From assembly GCA_037145635.1 (NCBI GenBank), contig JBBCXB010000002.1:310001-374000 (forward strand): DNA of 64,000 nt, read 5' to 3'. The notes beneath the pieces were generated by a model. The model was not told where the DNA came from. It worked only from the letters and a program-made list of their open reading frames with translations, and ran no database searches. Made by a program: the position numbers and the translations under genes. Of this stretch, positions 38,808 to 47,812 are shown piece by piece (the first letter of the stretch is position 1; every line of letters starts with the position of its first letter). The stretch is from JAATFS01 sp037145635. GTDB taxonomy: Bacteria > Pseudomonadota > Gammaproteobacteria > Xanthomonadales > Xanthomonadaceae.

Positions 38808-39956
38808 ATGACCGCATCGCCCCGCCGCCTCACCTCGATCGACCAGCTGCGCGGCACGGTGATGCTGCTGATGCTGCTGGACCATGTCCGCGAGACCTTC
38901 TACCTGCACCAGCAGGTGAGCGACCCGATGGACGTGGCCGACACCGCGCCGGCGCTGTTCCTCGCGCGCTTGCTGTCGCACCTGTGCGCGCCGGTGTTCG
39001 TGTTCCTCACCGGCCTGTCGGCCTGGCTGTACGCCAGCGCGCAGCCCGCCGGGCGTGCCGCGGCGAGCGCGTTCCTGCTCAAGCGCGGGCTGTTCCTGGT
39101 GGTGCTGGAGCTGACCCTGGTCAACTTCGCGTGGACCCTGGAGCTGCCGCCAGGCACGCTCTACCTGCAGGTGATCTGGGCGATCGGCCTGAGCATGCTG
39201 GCGCTGGCCGCGCTGCTGTGGCTGCCGCGCGCGGCGCTGTTCGGCGTCGGCGCGCTGCTGGTGGCCGGGCACAACCTGCTCAACGGCGTGCAGGTCGGCG
39301 GCGACGGCCCGCTGCACGCGGCCTGGGCGGTGCTGCACCAGCGCGACTGGATCGTTCTCGGCGACGGGCTGCGCCTGCGCACCTCGTATCCGCTGCTGCC
39401 CTGGATCGGCGTGATCGCGCTCGGCTACGCGGCCGGGCCGTGGTTCGCGCGCGACGCCGCGCCCGCGCAGCGGCAGCGCCGGCTGCTGGGCTGGGGCGCA
39501 GGCGCGCTGCTGGCCTTCGCCGCGCTGCGCGCGCTCAACGTCTACGGCGACGCGCCGTGGCAACCGATGGGCGATGCGCTGCGCACCGCGATGAGCGTGT
39601 TCAACGTCACCAAGTACCCGCCGTCGCTGCTGTTCCTGCTGCTCACCCTCGGCACCGGGCTGTTGCTGCTGCGGCTGTACGAGCGCCCGGGCTGGGCGCG
39701 CGCGCTGGCGCCGCTGGCCGACATCGGCGCGGCGCCGATGTTCTTCTACCTGCTGCACCTGTACCTGCTCAAGGGGCTGTACCTGCTGGCGCTGGCGCGG
39801 TGGGGGCAGACCCACGGCGCGCACTTCGGCGTCGACCACGTCGCCACCCTGTGGCTGGTCGCCGCGGCGCTGGCGCTGGCGCTGTACCGGCCGACGCGGG
39901 CGTTCGCGCGGCTCAAGGCGCGCCGCCGCGATCTGGCCTGGCTGCGTTACTTCTGA
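38808..39956 (+). CDS. DUF1624/heparan-alpha-glucosaminide N-acetyltransferase-like membrane protein
   Basis: 382 residues from ATG 38808 with about 10 transmembrane segments. The N-terminus RRLTSIDQLRGTVMLLMLLDHVRE is the signature of the DUF1624/acyltransferase-3-like superfamily, in which the Asp and His of (S/I)DxxRG and DHxR-type motifs take part in acyl transfer. LPWIGVIALGYAAG and APMFFYLLHLYLL are also typical. Members are thought to acylate sugars across the membrane; the substrate here is unknown. It is followed 57 bases later by a POT transporter on the same strand. Confidence 0.88.
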   Translation: MTASPRRLTSIDQLRGTVMLLMLLDHVRETFYLHQQVSDPMDVADTAPALFLARLLSHLCAPVFVFLTGLSAWLYASAQPAGRAAASAFLLKRGLFLVVLELTLVNFAWTLELPPGTLYLQVIWAIGLSMLALAALLWLPRAALFGVGALLVAGHNLLNGVQVGGDGPLHAAWAVLHQRDWIVLGDGLRLRTSYPLLPWIGVIALGYAAGPWFARDAAPAQRQRRLLGWGAGALLAFAALRALNVYGDAPWQPMGDALRTAMSVFNVTKYPPSLLFLLLTLGTGLLLLRLYERPGWARALAPLADIGAAPMFFYLLHLYLLKGLYLLALARWGQTHGAHFGVDHVATLWLVAAALALALYRPTRAFARLKARRRDLAWLRYF

Positions 39957-40013
39957 CCTGCGGCCGGCCGGGCGCGCGCCTATACTCGCGCTCGCCTTCG
40001 CCCGGTCCGCCCG

Positions 40014-41780
40014 ATGTCCGCCAGCGCCGTCCCCGCCCTGCCCGCCGCCGACGATTTCCTCGGCCATCCCAAGGGCGTCTATGTCTGTTTCTTCACCGAG
40101 ATGTGGGAGCGCTTCTCGTTCTACGGGATGAAGGCGTTGCTGCTGCTGTACCTGACCAAGTACCACCTGTTCGGCGACAAGGCCGGGCTGGACCTGCTCG
40201 GCGCCTACGGCGGGCTGGTGTACTGCATCCCGGTGTTCGGCGGGATGCTCGCCGACCGCTGGCTGGGCATGCGCAAGGCGGTGGTGTTCGGCGGCTTCCT
40301 GCTGGTGCTGGGGCACGCGGGCATGGCCTTCGAGGGCCAGGCCGCGCAGCGGGTCGGGGGCACGGTGGTGCGCGACACCGGGGCGCTGGCGACGACCTAC
40401 CTGTCGCTGGCGCTGATCATCGTCGGCGTCGGCTTCCTCAAGCCGAGCATCTCCACCATCGTCGGCAAGCTGTACCGGCCCGACGATGCGCGCCGCGATT
40501 CGGGCTTCTCGCTGTTCTACGCCGGCATCAACCTCGGCGCGCTGTTCGCTTCGCTGGTGTGCGGCTTCGTCGGCGAGGCCTATGGCTGGCGCTACGGTTT
40601 CGGCGCCGCCGGCCTCGGCATGCTGATCGGGCTGGGCATGTTCCTGTGGGGGCAGAAGTACCTGCACGGCCATGCCGAGCCGCCGGCAGCGGCGCCGCTG
40701 CGCGAGCGCGTGCTCGGGCTGCCGCGCGAGTGGCTGATCTATGCGCTGGCGCTGGCGGGCGTGGTGCCGGTGGCCGGGCTGATGTGGGCCGCGGCCAACG
40801 GCGCGTTCTCCTTCGGCGGCGAGATCAGCCTGGCGCTGATGCTGATGCTGGGCGTGCTGGCCGGGGTGCTGCTGTGGTTCGCCTGGTTCACCGGCACCCG
40901 CTGCACCCCGGTGCAGCGCCAGCAGATGTTCGCGCTGATGGCGCTGATCTTCATGGCGCTGGTGTTCTTCACCCTGTACGAGCAGACCTACGGTTCCTGG
41001 GTGACGTTCAACGACCGCCTGCTCGGCAAGGACCTGGTGCCGGCGCTGGTGATCCGCGACGGCACGCCGCTGCCGTGGTCGATCGCCTCGCTGCTGCTGG
41101 CGCCGCTGGGGTTCGTGCTGGCGGCCTCGTTGTCGGACCGCGCGCCGGCTTCGCGCGCACCGCGCCGGCTGGCGATCGCGGTGGCGGCGCTGATGCTGCT
41201 GTTGCTGGTGCGCGACTGCCTGGTGCTGCCGCAGACCGCCGGCTCGCTGACCTACCTGGGCGCGCTGTTCCTGGTGCTGCTGGCGCCGCTGTTCGCGGCG
41301 CTGTGGGCCTTCCTCGACCGCCGCGGCGCCGACCCGTCCAAGCCGGTCAAGTCCGCGCTCGGGCTGGTGCTGGCCGGCCTGTCGTTCGTGCCGCTGGCGC
41401 TGGCCGCGCAGCAGGTCGGCGCCAGCGGCCAGATCGCCAGCGTGTGGTGGCTGGTGCTGGCCTACGCGGTGCTGGAGATCGGCGAGATGTGCCTGTCGCC
41501 GGTGGGGTTGTCGGCGGTCACCCAGCTGGCGGTGCCGCGGGTGATGAGCCTGATGATGGGCACCTGGTTCCTGGCCACGGCGTTCTCCGAGGCGCTGGCG
41601 GCGCTGTTCGGCAAGCTCGCCGCGATCGAGGTGCCCGACGGCCAGCGCCTGGACGTGGCACAGGCCGCGGCCGGCTATGCCCATCTGTTCTGGCTGATGA
41701 CGTGGATCGGCCTGGGCTGCGGCGTGCTGGCGCTGCTGGCCGCGCCGCTGCTGCGGCGCCTGATGCACGGGGTGCGCTGA
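40014..41780 (+). CDS. POT/PTR-family proton-dependent di/tripeptide transporter
   Basis: 588 residues, about 14 transmembrane segments. The proton-coupling motif ExxER is present as EMWERFSFYGMK at about 30-41, followed by PVFGGMLADRWLG, the MFS loop motif, and SLFYAGINLGAL, a PTR signature (FYxxINxG). It imports di- and tripeptides with protons. The ending AAPLLRRLMHGVR is normal. Together with the M2 and S9 peptidases and the OPT transporter it indicates a peptide-scavenging lifestyle. Confidence 0.95.
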   Translation: MSASAVPALPAADDFLGHPKGVYVCFFTEMWERFSFYGMKALLLLYLTKYHLFGDKAGLDLLGAYGGLVYCIPVFGGMLADRWLGMRKAVVFGGFLLVLGHAGMAFEGQAAQRVGGTVVRDTGALATTYLSLALIIVGVGFLKPSISTIVGKLYRPDDARRDSGFSLFYAGINLGALFASLVCGFVGEAYGWRYGFGAAGLGMLIGLGMFLWGQKYLHGHAEPPAAAPLRERVLGLPREWLIYALALAGVVPVAGLMWAAANGAFSFGGEISLALMLMLGVLAGVLLWFAWFTGTRCTPVQRQQMFALMALIFMALVFFTLYEQTYGSWVTFNDRLLGKDLVPALVIRDGTPLPWSIASLLLAPLGFVLAASLSDRAPASRAPRRLAIAVAALMLLLLVRDCLVLPQTAGSLTYLGALFLVLLAPLFAALWAFLDRRGADPSKPVKSALGLVLAGLSFVPLALAAQQVGASGQIASVWWLVLAYAVLEIGEMCLSPVGLSAVTQLAVPRVMSLMMGTWFLATAFSEALAALFGKLAAIEVPDGQRLDVAQAAAGYAHLFWLMTWIGLGCGVLALLAAPLLRRLMHGVR

Positions 41781-41805
41781 CGCCGCGGCGGCGGGCCGCG
41801 GCGTC
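41779..41805. terminator. Hairpin between the convergent POT and HDOD genes
   Basis: GACGCCGCGGC (41779-41789) and GCCGCGGCGTC (41795-41805) form a perfect 11-base stem around GGCGG, starting in the POT stop codon and ending 7 bases from the HDOD stop. No T-tract on either side; it may still act as a bidirectional terminator or transcript end. Confidence 0.5.
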
Positions 41806-41811
41806 CGGCGG

Positions 41812-42630
41812 CTACTGCAGGATCTCGGCGAACTGGCGGTCGGCCTCGATGACCTCGGGCAGCGCGGCGAACAGCCGCTCCAGGTCCAGTTCCTCGGTGA
41901 GCGGGCCGCGCACCTCGTCCTGCGCGGCCGCATCCGCCGCGCCATGGCGCTCCAGCGCGTCGGAGATCAGCACCGCCTGCGCCAGCAGGCGCGGCATCGG
42001 CTCGCCCTCGGGCGCGGCGGACGGACGCGCCTGGTAGGCGATGGCCTGCTGGATCACCCGCGGCAGCTGCCAGCGCCGCGCCAGTTCGGCCCCGACCTCC
42101 GGATAGCCGAAGCCCAGCTGCAGCACCTCCTCGGCGGCATGGCCGGGCGAGGACTGCGCCGCGGACAGGCGCGCCGCGTAGTCCGGCGCGCCGGCCTGGA
42201 TCAGCAGCTCGCCGATGTTGTGCATCATCCCGCAGGTGAAGGCGGTCTCGGCCTCCACCCCGTGCTGCGCGGCCAGCAGCCGGCAGATGCCGCCCACCTC
42301 GAAGCTGTGCCGCCAGAACGTCTTCAGGTCGAAGCCCGGGCCGGTGCGGAACGCCCCGGTCATCACCGAGGCCAGCACCAGCGTGCGCAGGGTGTTGAAG
42401 CCCAGCCGCATCGCCGCGTCGTCCACGCTGGTGGAGTCGCGCAGGCCGTGGAAGCGCGCCGAGTTGGCCAGCCGCAGCACTTTGGCCGCGATCACCGGAT
42501 CGCGTTCGATGCTGCGCGCGAGGCGGTCGATGTCCGCGTCCGGGTTGTCGAACTGGCGGATCAGGTCCTGGGCCACCTTCGGGATCGTGGGCAGCGCGTG
42601 CAACTGGTCGAACAGGGCTTCCAACTTCAT
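41812..42630 (-). CDS. HDOD-domain signalling protein
   Basis: 272 residues. The HDOD domain (about 8-205) is recognisable by LPTIPKVAQDLIRQFDNPDADIDRLARSIERDPVIAAKVLRLANS, GFNTLRTLVLASV, CGMMHNIGELLI and QLPRVIQQAI. HDOD proteins resemble HD phosphohydrolases without a complete metal site and act in two-component or cyclic-di-GMP signalling. The residual M-H-N in place of H-D supports loss of catalysis. No partner domain is attached. A putative promoter is visible upstream. Confidence 0.92.
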   Translation of the reverse strand: MKLEALFDQLHALPTIPKVAQDLIRQFDNPDADIDRLARSIERDPVIAAKVLRLANSARFHGLRDSTSVDDAAMRLGFNTLRTLVLASVMTGAFRTGPGFDLKTFWRHSFEVGGICRLLAAQHGVEAETAFTCGMMHNIGELLIQAGAPDYAARLSAAQSSPGHAAEEVLQLGFGYPEVGAELARRWQLPRVIQQAIAYQARPSAAPEGEPMPRLLAQAVLISDALERHGAADAAAQDEVRGPLTEELDLERLFAALPEVIEADRQFAEILQ

Positions 42631-42683
42631 GATCGCCTCTCGGTGCGGGAACGGAGCCGGCGCATGCGCGCACGTTTGCCGCC

Positions 42684-42713
42684 GTTATATCAGGCGCGCA
42701 TGAAGACGGTCAC
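42684..42713 (-). promoter_or_regulatory. Putative promoter of the HDOD gene
   Basis: On the minus strand GTGACC (42713-42708) and TATAAC (42689-42684) are 18 bases apart, a reasonable housekeeping promoter about 54 bases upstream of the start codon at 42630. TATAAC is the only AT-rich hexamer in this GC-rich gap. Confidence 0.4.
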
Positions 42714-42821
42714 GGGCGGCCGCCGCAATCGCAGGGCGGCGCCGCGCGCCCTCAAGGGCGGGCGACGGCCGGGAGAGGCTGCTGCAGCCGCCTGCGGCGC
42801 CACGCAGCGGCCTGCAGGGCC

Positions 42822-43544
42822 TCAATGGCTCGCCGCCGTGGGCCGGATCGTGATCTCGCTGGTGTCGACCTGCGGCGGCGCCTCGATCAGCTGGCGCACG
42901 GCGCGCGCGATGTCGGCCGGCTGCAGCGCCACTGCGCGGTAGGCCTGCATCGCCTCGCGGGTGGCCGGGTCGGTGATGCTGTCGGCCAGCTCGCTCGCCA
43001 CCACGCCTGGATTGACGCAGGTGACGCGGATGTCGGGGCTTTCCTGGCGCAGCCCGTCGGAGATCGCGCGCACCGCGAACTTGGTGGCGCAATAGACCGC
43101 GGCCGTCGGTACCACCGCCAGCGCGCCGATGGAGCCGAGGTTGACGATCTGGCCGCTGCCCTGCGCGCGCATGCTCGGCAGCACCGCGGCGATGCCCCAC
43201 AGCACGCCCTTGATGTTCACGTCGATCATGCGCTCCCATTCGTCGACCTTGCCGGCGGCCAGTGGCGACAGCGGCATCACCCCGGCGTTGTTCACCAGCA
43301 CGTCGATGCGTCCCCAGTGCGCCAGGGCGGCCTGGGCGAAGGCGGCCATGGAAGGCCGGTCGGTGACGTCCAGCACCTGGGCGCGGGCGACGCCGCCGCC
43401 GGCGTTGATGTCGTCGGCGATGGCCTGGATGCGCTCGATCCGGCGCGCGCCCAGCAGCACCCGGGCGCCGGCGGCGCCGAGCGCGCGGGCGATGCCCTCG
43501 CCGATGCCACTGGAAGCGCCGGTGATCAGGATGGTCTTGTCCAT
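42822..43544 (-). CDS. Short-chain dehydrogenase/reductase
   Basis: 240 residues from ATG 43544. TGASSGIG (residues 8-15), GARRIERI (basic residues favouring NADP), VLDVTDR, NNAGVMP, the serine in NLGSIGA and YCATK (YxxxK). It belongs to the YdfG/SDR family of hydroxy-acid dehydrogenases by overall likeness (VTCVNPGVVASEL, VRQLIEAPPQVDTSEITIRPTA). It is divergent from a LysR regulator gene 103 bases away, which probably controls it. Confidence 0.93.
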   Translation of the reverse strand: MDKTILITGASSGIGEGIARALGAAGARVLLGARRIERIQAIADDINAGGGVARAQVLDVTDRPSMAAFAQAALAHWGRIDVLVNNAGVMPLSPLAAGKVDEWERMIDVNIKGVLWGIAAVLPSMRAQGSGQIVNLGSIGALAVVPTAAVYCATKFAVRAISDGLRQESPDIRVTCVNPGVVASELADSITDPATREAMQAYRAVALQPADIARAVRQLIEAPPQVDTSEITIRPTAASH

Positions 43545-43647
43545 GCGGGGAAGCTCTCTGCGGGTCGGGTTGGATGAGAAGATGGACGACGGCCGCGGCT
43601 GCCGGTAGCCGTCGCGGGATGGACTGGATGATGAGCGGGACTGGACA

Positions 43648-44532
43648 ATGAAGATCGATCTGAACCTGCTGCCGCTGTTCCTGGCCGTGGCCGAAGGCCA
43701 CAACTTCCGCGCCGCCGCCGACCGCCTGGGCGTGACCCGTTCGGCCGTCAGCCAGGGGGTGCGCCGGCTCGAGGACATCTTCGGCACCGCGCTGGTGGTG
43801 CGCACCACCCGGTCGGTGCGCCTGACCGAGGCCGGCGAGCGCCTGCACGCGGCGCTGGCACGGCCGCTGGCCGAGGTCGACGCCGCGCTCGACGGCGTCG
43901 CGCAGGACGCCCCGCGCGGTCACCTGCGGATCGCCGTCGCCTCGATCGCCGAGCGCTTCCTGTCCGGCCCGCTGCTGGCCGCGTTCGCGCAGGCCCATCC
44001 GGGGGTGACGCTGGATGTCACCGTCACCGACGACGAGTTCGACATCGTCGCCGCCGGCTACGACGCGGGGGTGCGGCTGGGCGAGGCGATCGAGCAGGAC
44101 ATGGTCGCGATCGCGCTCACCGGCGAGCAGCGCGAGATGGCCGTGGCCGCGCCGGCCTACCTGGCCGTCCATGGCGCGCCGGCGCACCCGCGCGAGCTGC
44201 TGCAGCACCGCTGCATCGGCTGGCGCCCGGCCCCCGAACGGGCCCCGCACCGCTGGGAATTCGTCGAGGACGGCGTCGGCTTCGACGTGGCGGTGCCGCC
44301 GCAGATCACCACCAACGACCTGCGCCTGATGCTGCGCACCGCGCTCAGCGGCGGCGGCATCACCTTCGCGCCGGAGGAGGTGTTCCGGCCCTACCTGGCC
44401 TCGGGCGAACTGGTGCCGCTGCTGGGCGGGTTCCTGCCGCCGTTCCCCGGGTTCTTCCTGTACTTCCCGCAGCGCCGCCACCTGCCGCCCAAGCTGCGCG
44501 CACTGGTCGAGCACGTGCGGCAGTGGCGCTGA
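43648..44532 (+). CDS. LysR-family transcriptional regulator
   Basis: 294 residues. N-terminal winged helix-turn-helix (about 1-62: LNLLPLFLAVAEGHNFRAAADRLGVTRSAVSQGVRRLEDIFG), then the type-2 periplasmic-binding-like effector domain (about 90-290) with VAAGYDAGVRLGEAIEQDMVAI, typical of the LysR group that regulates neighbouring SDR genes. It is divergent from the SDR gene at 42822-43544; their shared 103-base region should contain the T-N11-A operator. The inducer is unknown. Confidence 0.93.
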   Translation: MKIDLNLLPLFLAVAEGHNFRAAADRLGVTRSAVSQGVRRLEDIFGTALVVRTTRSVRLTEAGERLHAALARPLAEVDAALDGVAQDAPRGHLRIAVASIAERFLSGPLLAAFAQAHPGVTLDVTVTDDEFDIVAAGYDAGVRLGEAIEQDMVAIALTGEQREMAVAAPAYLAVHGAPAHPRELLQHRCIGWRPAPERAPHRWEFVEDGVGFDVAVPPQITTNDLRLMLRTALSGGGITFAPEEVFRPYLASGELVPLLGGFLPPFPGFFLYFPQRRHLPPKLRALVEHVRQWR

Positions 44533-44550
44533 GGGCAGTGCCGCGCGCGG

Positions 44551-47500
44551 TCAATGGAAATCGCGCGACGGCACCTGCATCTCGCCGAGCAGGTCGCTGA
44601 GGTCGTGCAGGTCGCCGGCGATCAGATGCTCGACCCCGTCCACCCGTTCCCAGCGCCCGCGCACGGCCAGCAGCCGCGACTCCAGCAGGGCCCGGCGGCG
44701 GCGCAGCGCCAGGTGTGCCCAGACGATCACGTTGATCATGCCGTGCTCGTCCTCCAGGGTGACGAAGATCGTGCCCTTGGCGGTGGCCGGGCGCTGGCGC
44801 TGGGTGACCAGCCCGGCCACGTGCACGCCGCTGCCGTGGCTGCGCCCGCGCAGCTCGCGCAGGCCCAGGATGCGGCGCTGGACCATCTGCGGGCGCAGCA
44901 GCGCCATCGGGTGCTGGCGCAGGCTCAGCCCCACCGCGCGGTAGTCGGCCATGATCTCCTCGCCCGGCCGCGGGGCCGGCAGCGCCACCGCGTCCTCCTG
45001 CGGGCTGCCCGGCAGCAGCGGCCGCTGCGCCTCGACCCCGGCCATCGCCCAGCGCGCGGCATTGCGGTGCCCGACCAGGGCCTGCAGTGCGCCGGCCTCG
45101 GCCAGCGCCAGGCGCGCCTTCTCGTCCAGGCGCGCGCGCTGGCACAGGTCGGCGAGGTCGGCGAAGGCGGCCTGCGCGCGCGCGGCCAGCAGCTGCGCGG
45201 CGGCCTTCTCGGACAGGCCGGCGACCTGGCGCAGGCCGAGGCGGATGTCCGGCTGCTCGCCGGGCTCGGCCTCGCTGCGCCACGGCCGCCCGCCGACCAG
45301 GGCGCTGTCCCAGTCGCTGTGCAGCACGTCCACCGGCAGCACCCGCACGCGCGCGCGCTCGGGGCTGCCGCGGCGCGCGTCCTGCACGATCTGGCTGGGC
45401 GAATAGAAGCCCATCGGCTGCGCGTTGAGCAGGCCGCAGGCGAACGCGGCCGGCTCGTGGCGCTTGAGCCAGCAGCTGGCGTACACCAGCTTGGCGAACG
45501 ACGCGGCATGGCTCTGCGGGAAGCCGTAGGAGCCGAAGCCCTTGATCTGCTCGAAGATCTGGTCGATGAACTCCGCGGCATAGCCGCGGTCCTGCATGCG
45601 CTCGCGCACGCGGGCGCGGTGCTGCTCCATGTCGCCGCCGCGGCGCCAGGCGGCCATCGAGCGGCGCAGGTTGTCGGCCTCGCTGGGGGTGTATTTGGCC
45701 GCATGCATCAGCAGCTCCATTACCTGTTCCTGGAACAGCGGCACGCCCAGGGTGGGCTTGAGGATGTCCTCCACCTCCGCGGACGGGTAGCTGACCGCCT
45801 CGCGCCCCTGCCGCCGCCGCAGGTAGGGGTGCACCATGTCGCCCTGGATCGGGCCCGGGCGCACGATCGCCACCTCCACCACCAGGTCGTAGAAGCGCGC
45901 CGGCCGCAGCCGCGGCAGCATCGCCATCTGCGCGCGCGACTCGATCTGGAACACGCCCACGGTATCGGCGCGCTGGATCATGCGGTAGGTGGCCGCGTCC
46001 TCGGCCGGCAGCGTGGCGATCTGGTAGTCGCGGCCGCGGTGGCCGCGCACCAGGTCCAGGGTCTTGCGGATACAGGTCAGCATGCCCAGCGCCAGGCAGT
46101 CGACCTTCAGCAGCTTCATCGTCTCCAGGTCGTCCTTGTCCCACTGGATGATGGTGCGGTCGGCCATCGCCGCGTTCTCCACCGGCACCAGCGTGGACAG
46201 CGGCGCGTCGGAGATGACGAAGCCGCCGACGTGCTGCGACAGGTGGCGCGGATGGTCCTGCAGGCGCGCGGTGACGTGCAGGACCTTGGCGATCAGCGGG
46301 TTGGCCAGGTCGAAGCCGGCCTCGGCCAGCCGTTGCGGCATCGGGGTGTCGCCATTGCCCCAGCCGAAGCAGTTGGCCAGCAGCGCGATCTGGTCCGGCG
46401 GCAGGCCGAAGGCCTTGGCCACGTCGCGCACCGCGCTCTTGCCGCGGTAGCAGATCACCGTGGCGGCCAGCGCCGCGCGCTCGCGCCCGTACTTGGCGTA
46501 GACGTACTGCAGCACCTCCTCGCGCCGCTCGTGCTCGAAGTCCACGTCGATGTCCGGCGGCTCGTCGCGCTCCTCCGACAGGAAGCGCGCCATTAGCAGC
46601 CGGGTGTCGTCGGGATTGACCGCGGTGATGCCCAGCGCGTAGCACACCGCCGAATTGGCCGACGAGCCGCGCCCCTGGCAGAGGATCCCGCGCTCGCGCG
46701 CGAAGCGCACCACGTCGTGCACGGTGAGGAAGAACGCCTCGTACCGCTTGCGCGCGATCAGCGCGAGCTCCTCCTCGATCTGGGCGACCACCTTGGGCGG
46801 GGTGCCGCCGGGCCAGCGCTCGCGCATGCCGGCCTCGGTCAGCGCGCGCAGGTGGCTGGCCGGGCTGTGGCCGGCCGGCACCAGTTCCTCCGGGTAGGTG
46901 TAGCTGACCTGCCCGAGGTCGAACGTGCAGCGCTGCGCCAGCGCCACCGCCGCCTGCAGCAGCGCCGGCGGATAGATGTTGCCGAGCGCGCGCCGGGTGC
47001 GCAGGTGGCGCTCGCCGTTGCGGAACAGGTGCGCGCCGCAGTCGGCCAGGGTCGAGGTGTGGCGGATCGCGGTCAGCGTGTCCTGCACGATGCGCTCGGA
47101 GCGCTGCGCCATGTGCACGTCGCCGCTGGCCAGCGCGGTCATGCCCAGTTGCTGGGCCAGCGCCTGCAGCGCCTGCAGGCGCGCGGTGTCGTCCTGTTCG
47201 CGGTGCAGTTCCACCGCGAGGAAGGCACGCTCGCCGAAGACCTGGCGCAGCCACTGCCCCTGCCCGGCCTGCGGCTGCGCGCCGGGCAGCCAGAGCGCGA
47301 ACACGCCGGGCACCCCGTCGCCGAAGCGCGCCTGGACCTCGTCGCGCGCCAGCCGGTAGCAGCCCTTGGCGGCGGCGCGGCGCGCGGTGGTGATCAGGTC
47401 GCACAGCTGCGGATAGCCCTGGGCGTTCTCCACCAGCAGCACGAAGCGGGTGCCGTCGACCAGCACGAACTCGCTGCCGACGATCAGGCGCACGCCGGTG

Positions 47501-47799
47501 GCGCGCGCGGCCTCCAGCCCACGCACGATGCCCGCCAGCGAGCATTCGTCGGTGATCGCCAGCGCCTGGTAGCCGCAGTGCTGGGCGCGCAGGAACAGCT
47601 GCTCGGCGCTGGAGGCGCCGCGCAGGAACGAGAAGTCCGACAGGCAGTGCAGCTCGGCATAGGCCGGCAGGTCGTCGCCGGCGGGGTGGAGCACGTCGTC
47701 GTTGGCCGCGCGCAGCCGCGCACCCACGCGCCACGCCCGCGCCGGGCGCCCGCCGGGGGTGTCGCGGTCCACGCCATCGACCGCATCGTCCCAGCTCAT
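44551..47799 (-). CDS. dnaE2: Error-prone DNA polymerase DnaE2 (ImuC)
   Basis: 1082 residues from ATG 47799. The N-terminal PHP domain begins AELHCLSDFSFLRGASS. The polymerase core shows GRGSSANSAVCYALGIT, the catalytic PDIDVDFEHERREEV, RPGPIQGDMVHPYLRRRQG and GSYGFPQSHAASFAKLVY. A C-terminal OB domain follows (HVAGLVTQRQRP, GTIFVTLEDEHG). The family is the translesion paralogue of the Pol III alpha subunit, working with ImuA and ImuB and reaching the clamp through ImuB. It is the last gene of the leftward imuA-imuB-dnaE2 run, 13 bases after imuB, and ends 18 bases from the LysR stop. Confidence 0.96.
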   Translation of the reverse strand: MSWDDAVDGVDRDTPGGRPARAWRVGARLRAANDDVLHPAGDDLPAYAELHCLSDFSFLRGASSAEQLFLRAQHCGYQALAITDECSLAGIVRGLEAARATGVRLIVGSEFVLVDGTRFVLLVENAQGYPQLCDLITTARRAAAKGCYRLARDEVQARFGDGVPGVFALWLPGAQPQAGQGQWLRQVFGERAFLAVELHREQDDTARLQALQALAQQLGMTALASGDVHMAQRSERIVQDTLTAIRHTSTLADCGAHLFRNGERHLRTRRALGNIYPPALLQAAVALAQRCTFDLGQVSYTYPEELVPAGHSPASHLRALTEAGMRERWPGGTPPKVVAQIEEELALIARKRYEAFFLTVHDVVRFARERGILCQGRGSSANSAVCYALGITAVNPDDTRLLMARFLSEERDEPPDIDVDFEHERREEVLQYVYAKYGRERAALAATVICYRGKSAVRDVAKAFGLPPDQIALLANCFGWGNGDTPMPQRLAEAGFDLANPLIAKVLHVTARLQDHPRHLSQHVGGFVISDAPLSTLVPVENAAMADRTIIQWDKDDLETMKLLKVDCLALGMLTCIRKTLDLVRGHRGRDYQIATLPAEDAATYRMIQRADTVGVFQIESRAQMAMLPRLRPARFYDLVVEVAIVRPGPIQGDMVHPYLRRRQGREAVSYPSAEVEDILKPTLGVPLFQEQVMELLMHAAKYTPSEADNLRRSMAAWRRGGDMEQHRARVRERMQDRGYAAEFIDQIFEQIKGFGSYGFPQSHAASFAKLVYASCWLKRHEPAAFACGLLNAQPMGFYSPSQIVQDARRGSPERARVRVLPVDVLHSDWDSALVGGRPWRSEAEPGEQPDIRLGLRQVAGLSEKAAAQLLAARAQAAFADLADLCQRARLDEKARLALAEAGALQALVGHRNAARWAMAGVEAQRPLLPGSPQEDAVALPAPRPGEEIMADYRAVGLSLRQHPMALLRPQMVQRRILGLRELRGRSHGSGVHVAGLVTQRQRPATAKGTIFVTLEDEHGMINVIVWAHLALRRRRALLESRLLAVRGRWERVDGVEHLIAGDLHDLSDLLGEMQVPSRDFH

Positions 47800-47812
47800 C
47801 GGCGGTGCCCGC

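Noticed and set aside
42685..42821. Small gene between the HDOD and SDR genes
   Set aside because: Frames here are continuations of minus-strand shadows without a start or ribosome-binding site; the only signal is a promoter-like pair.
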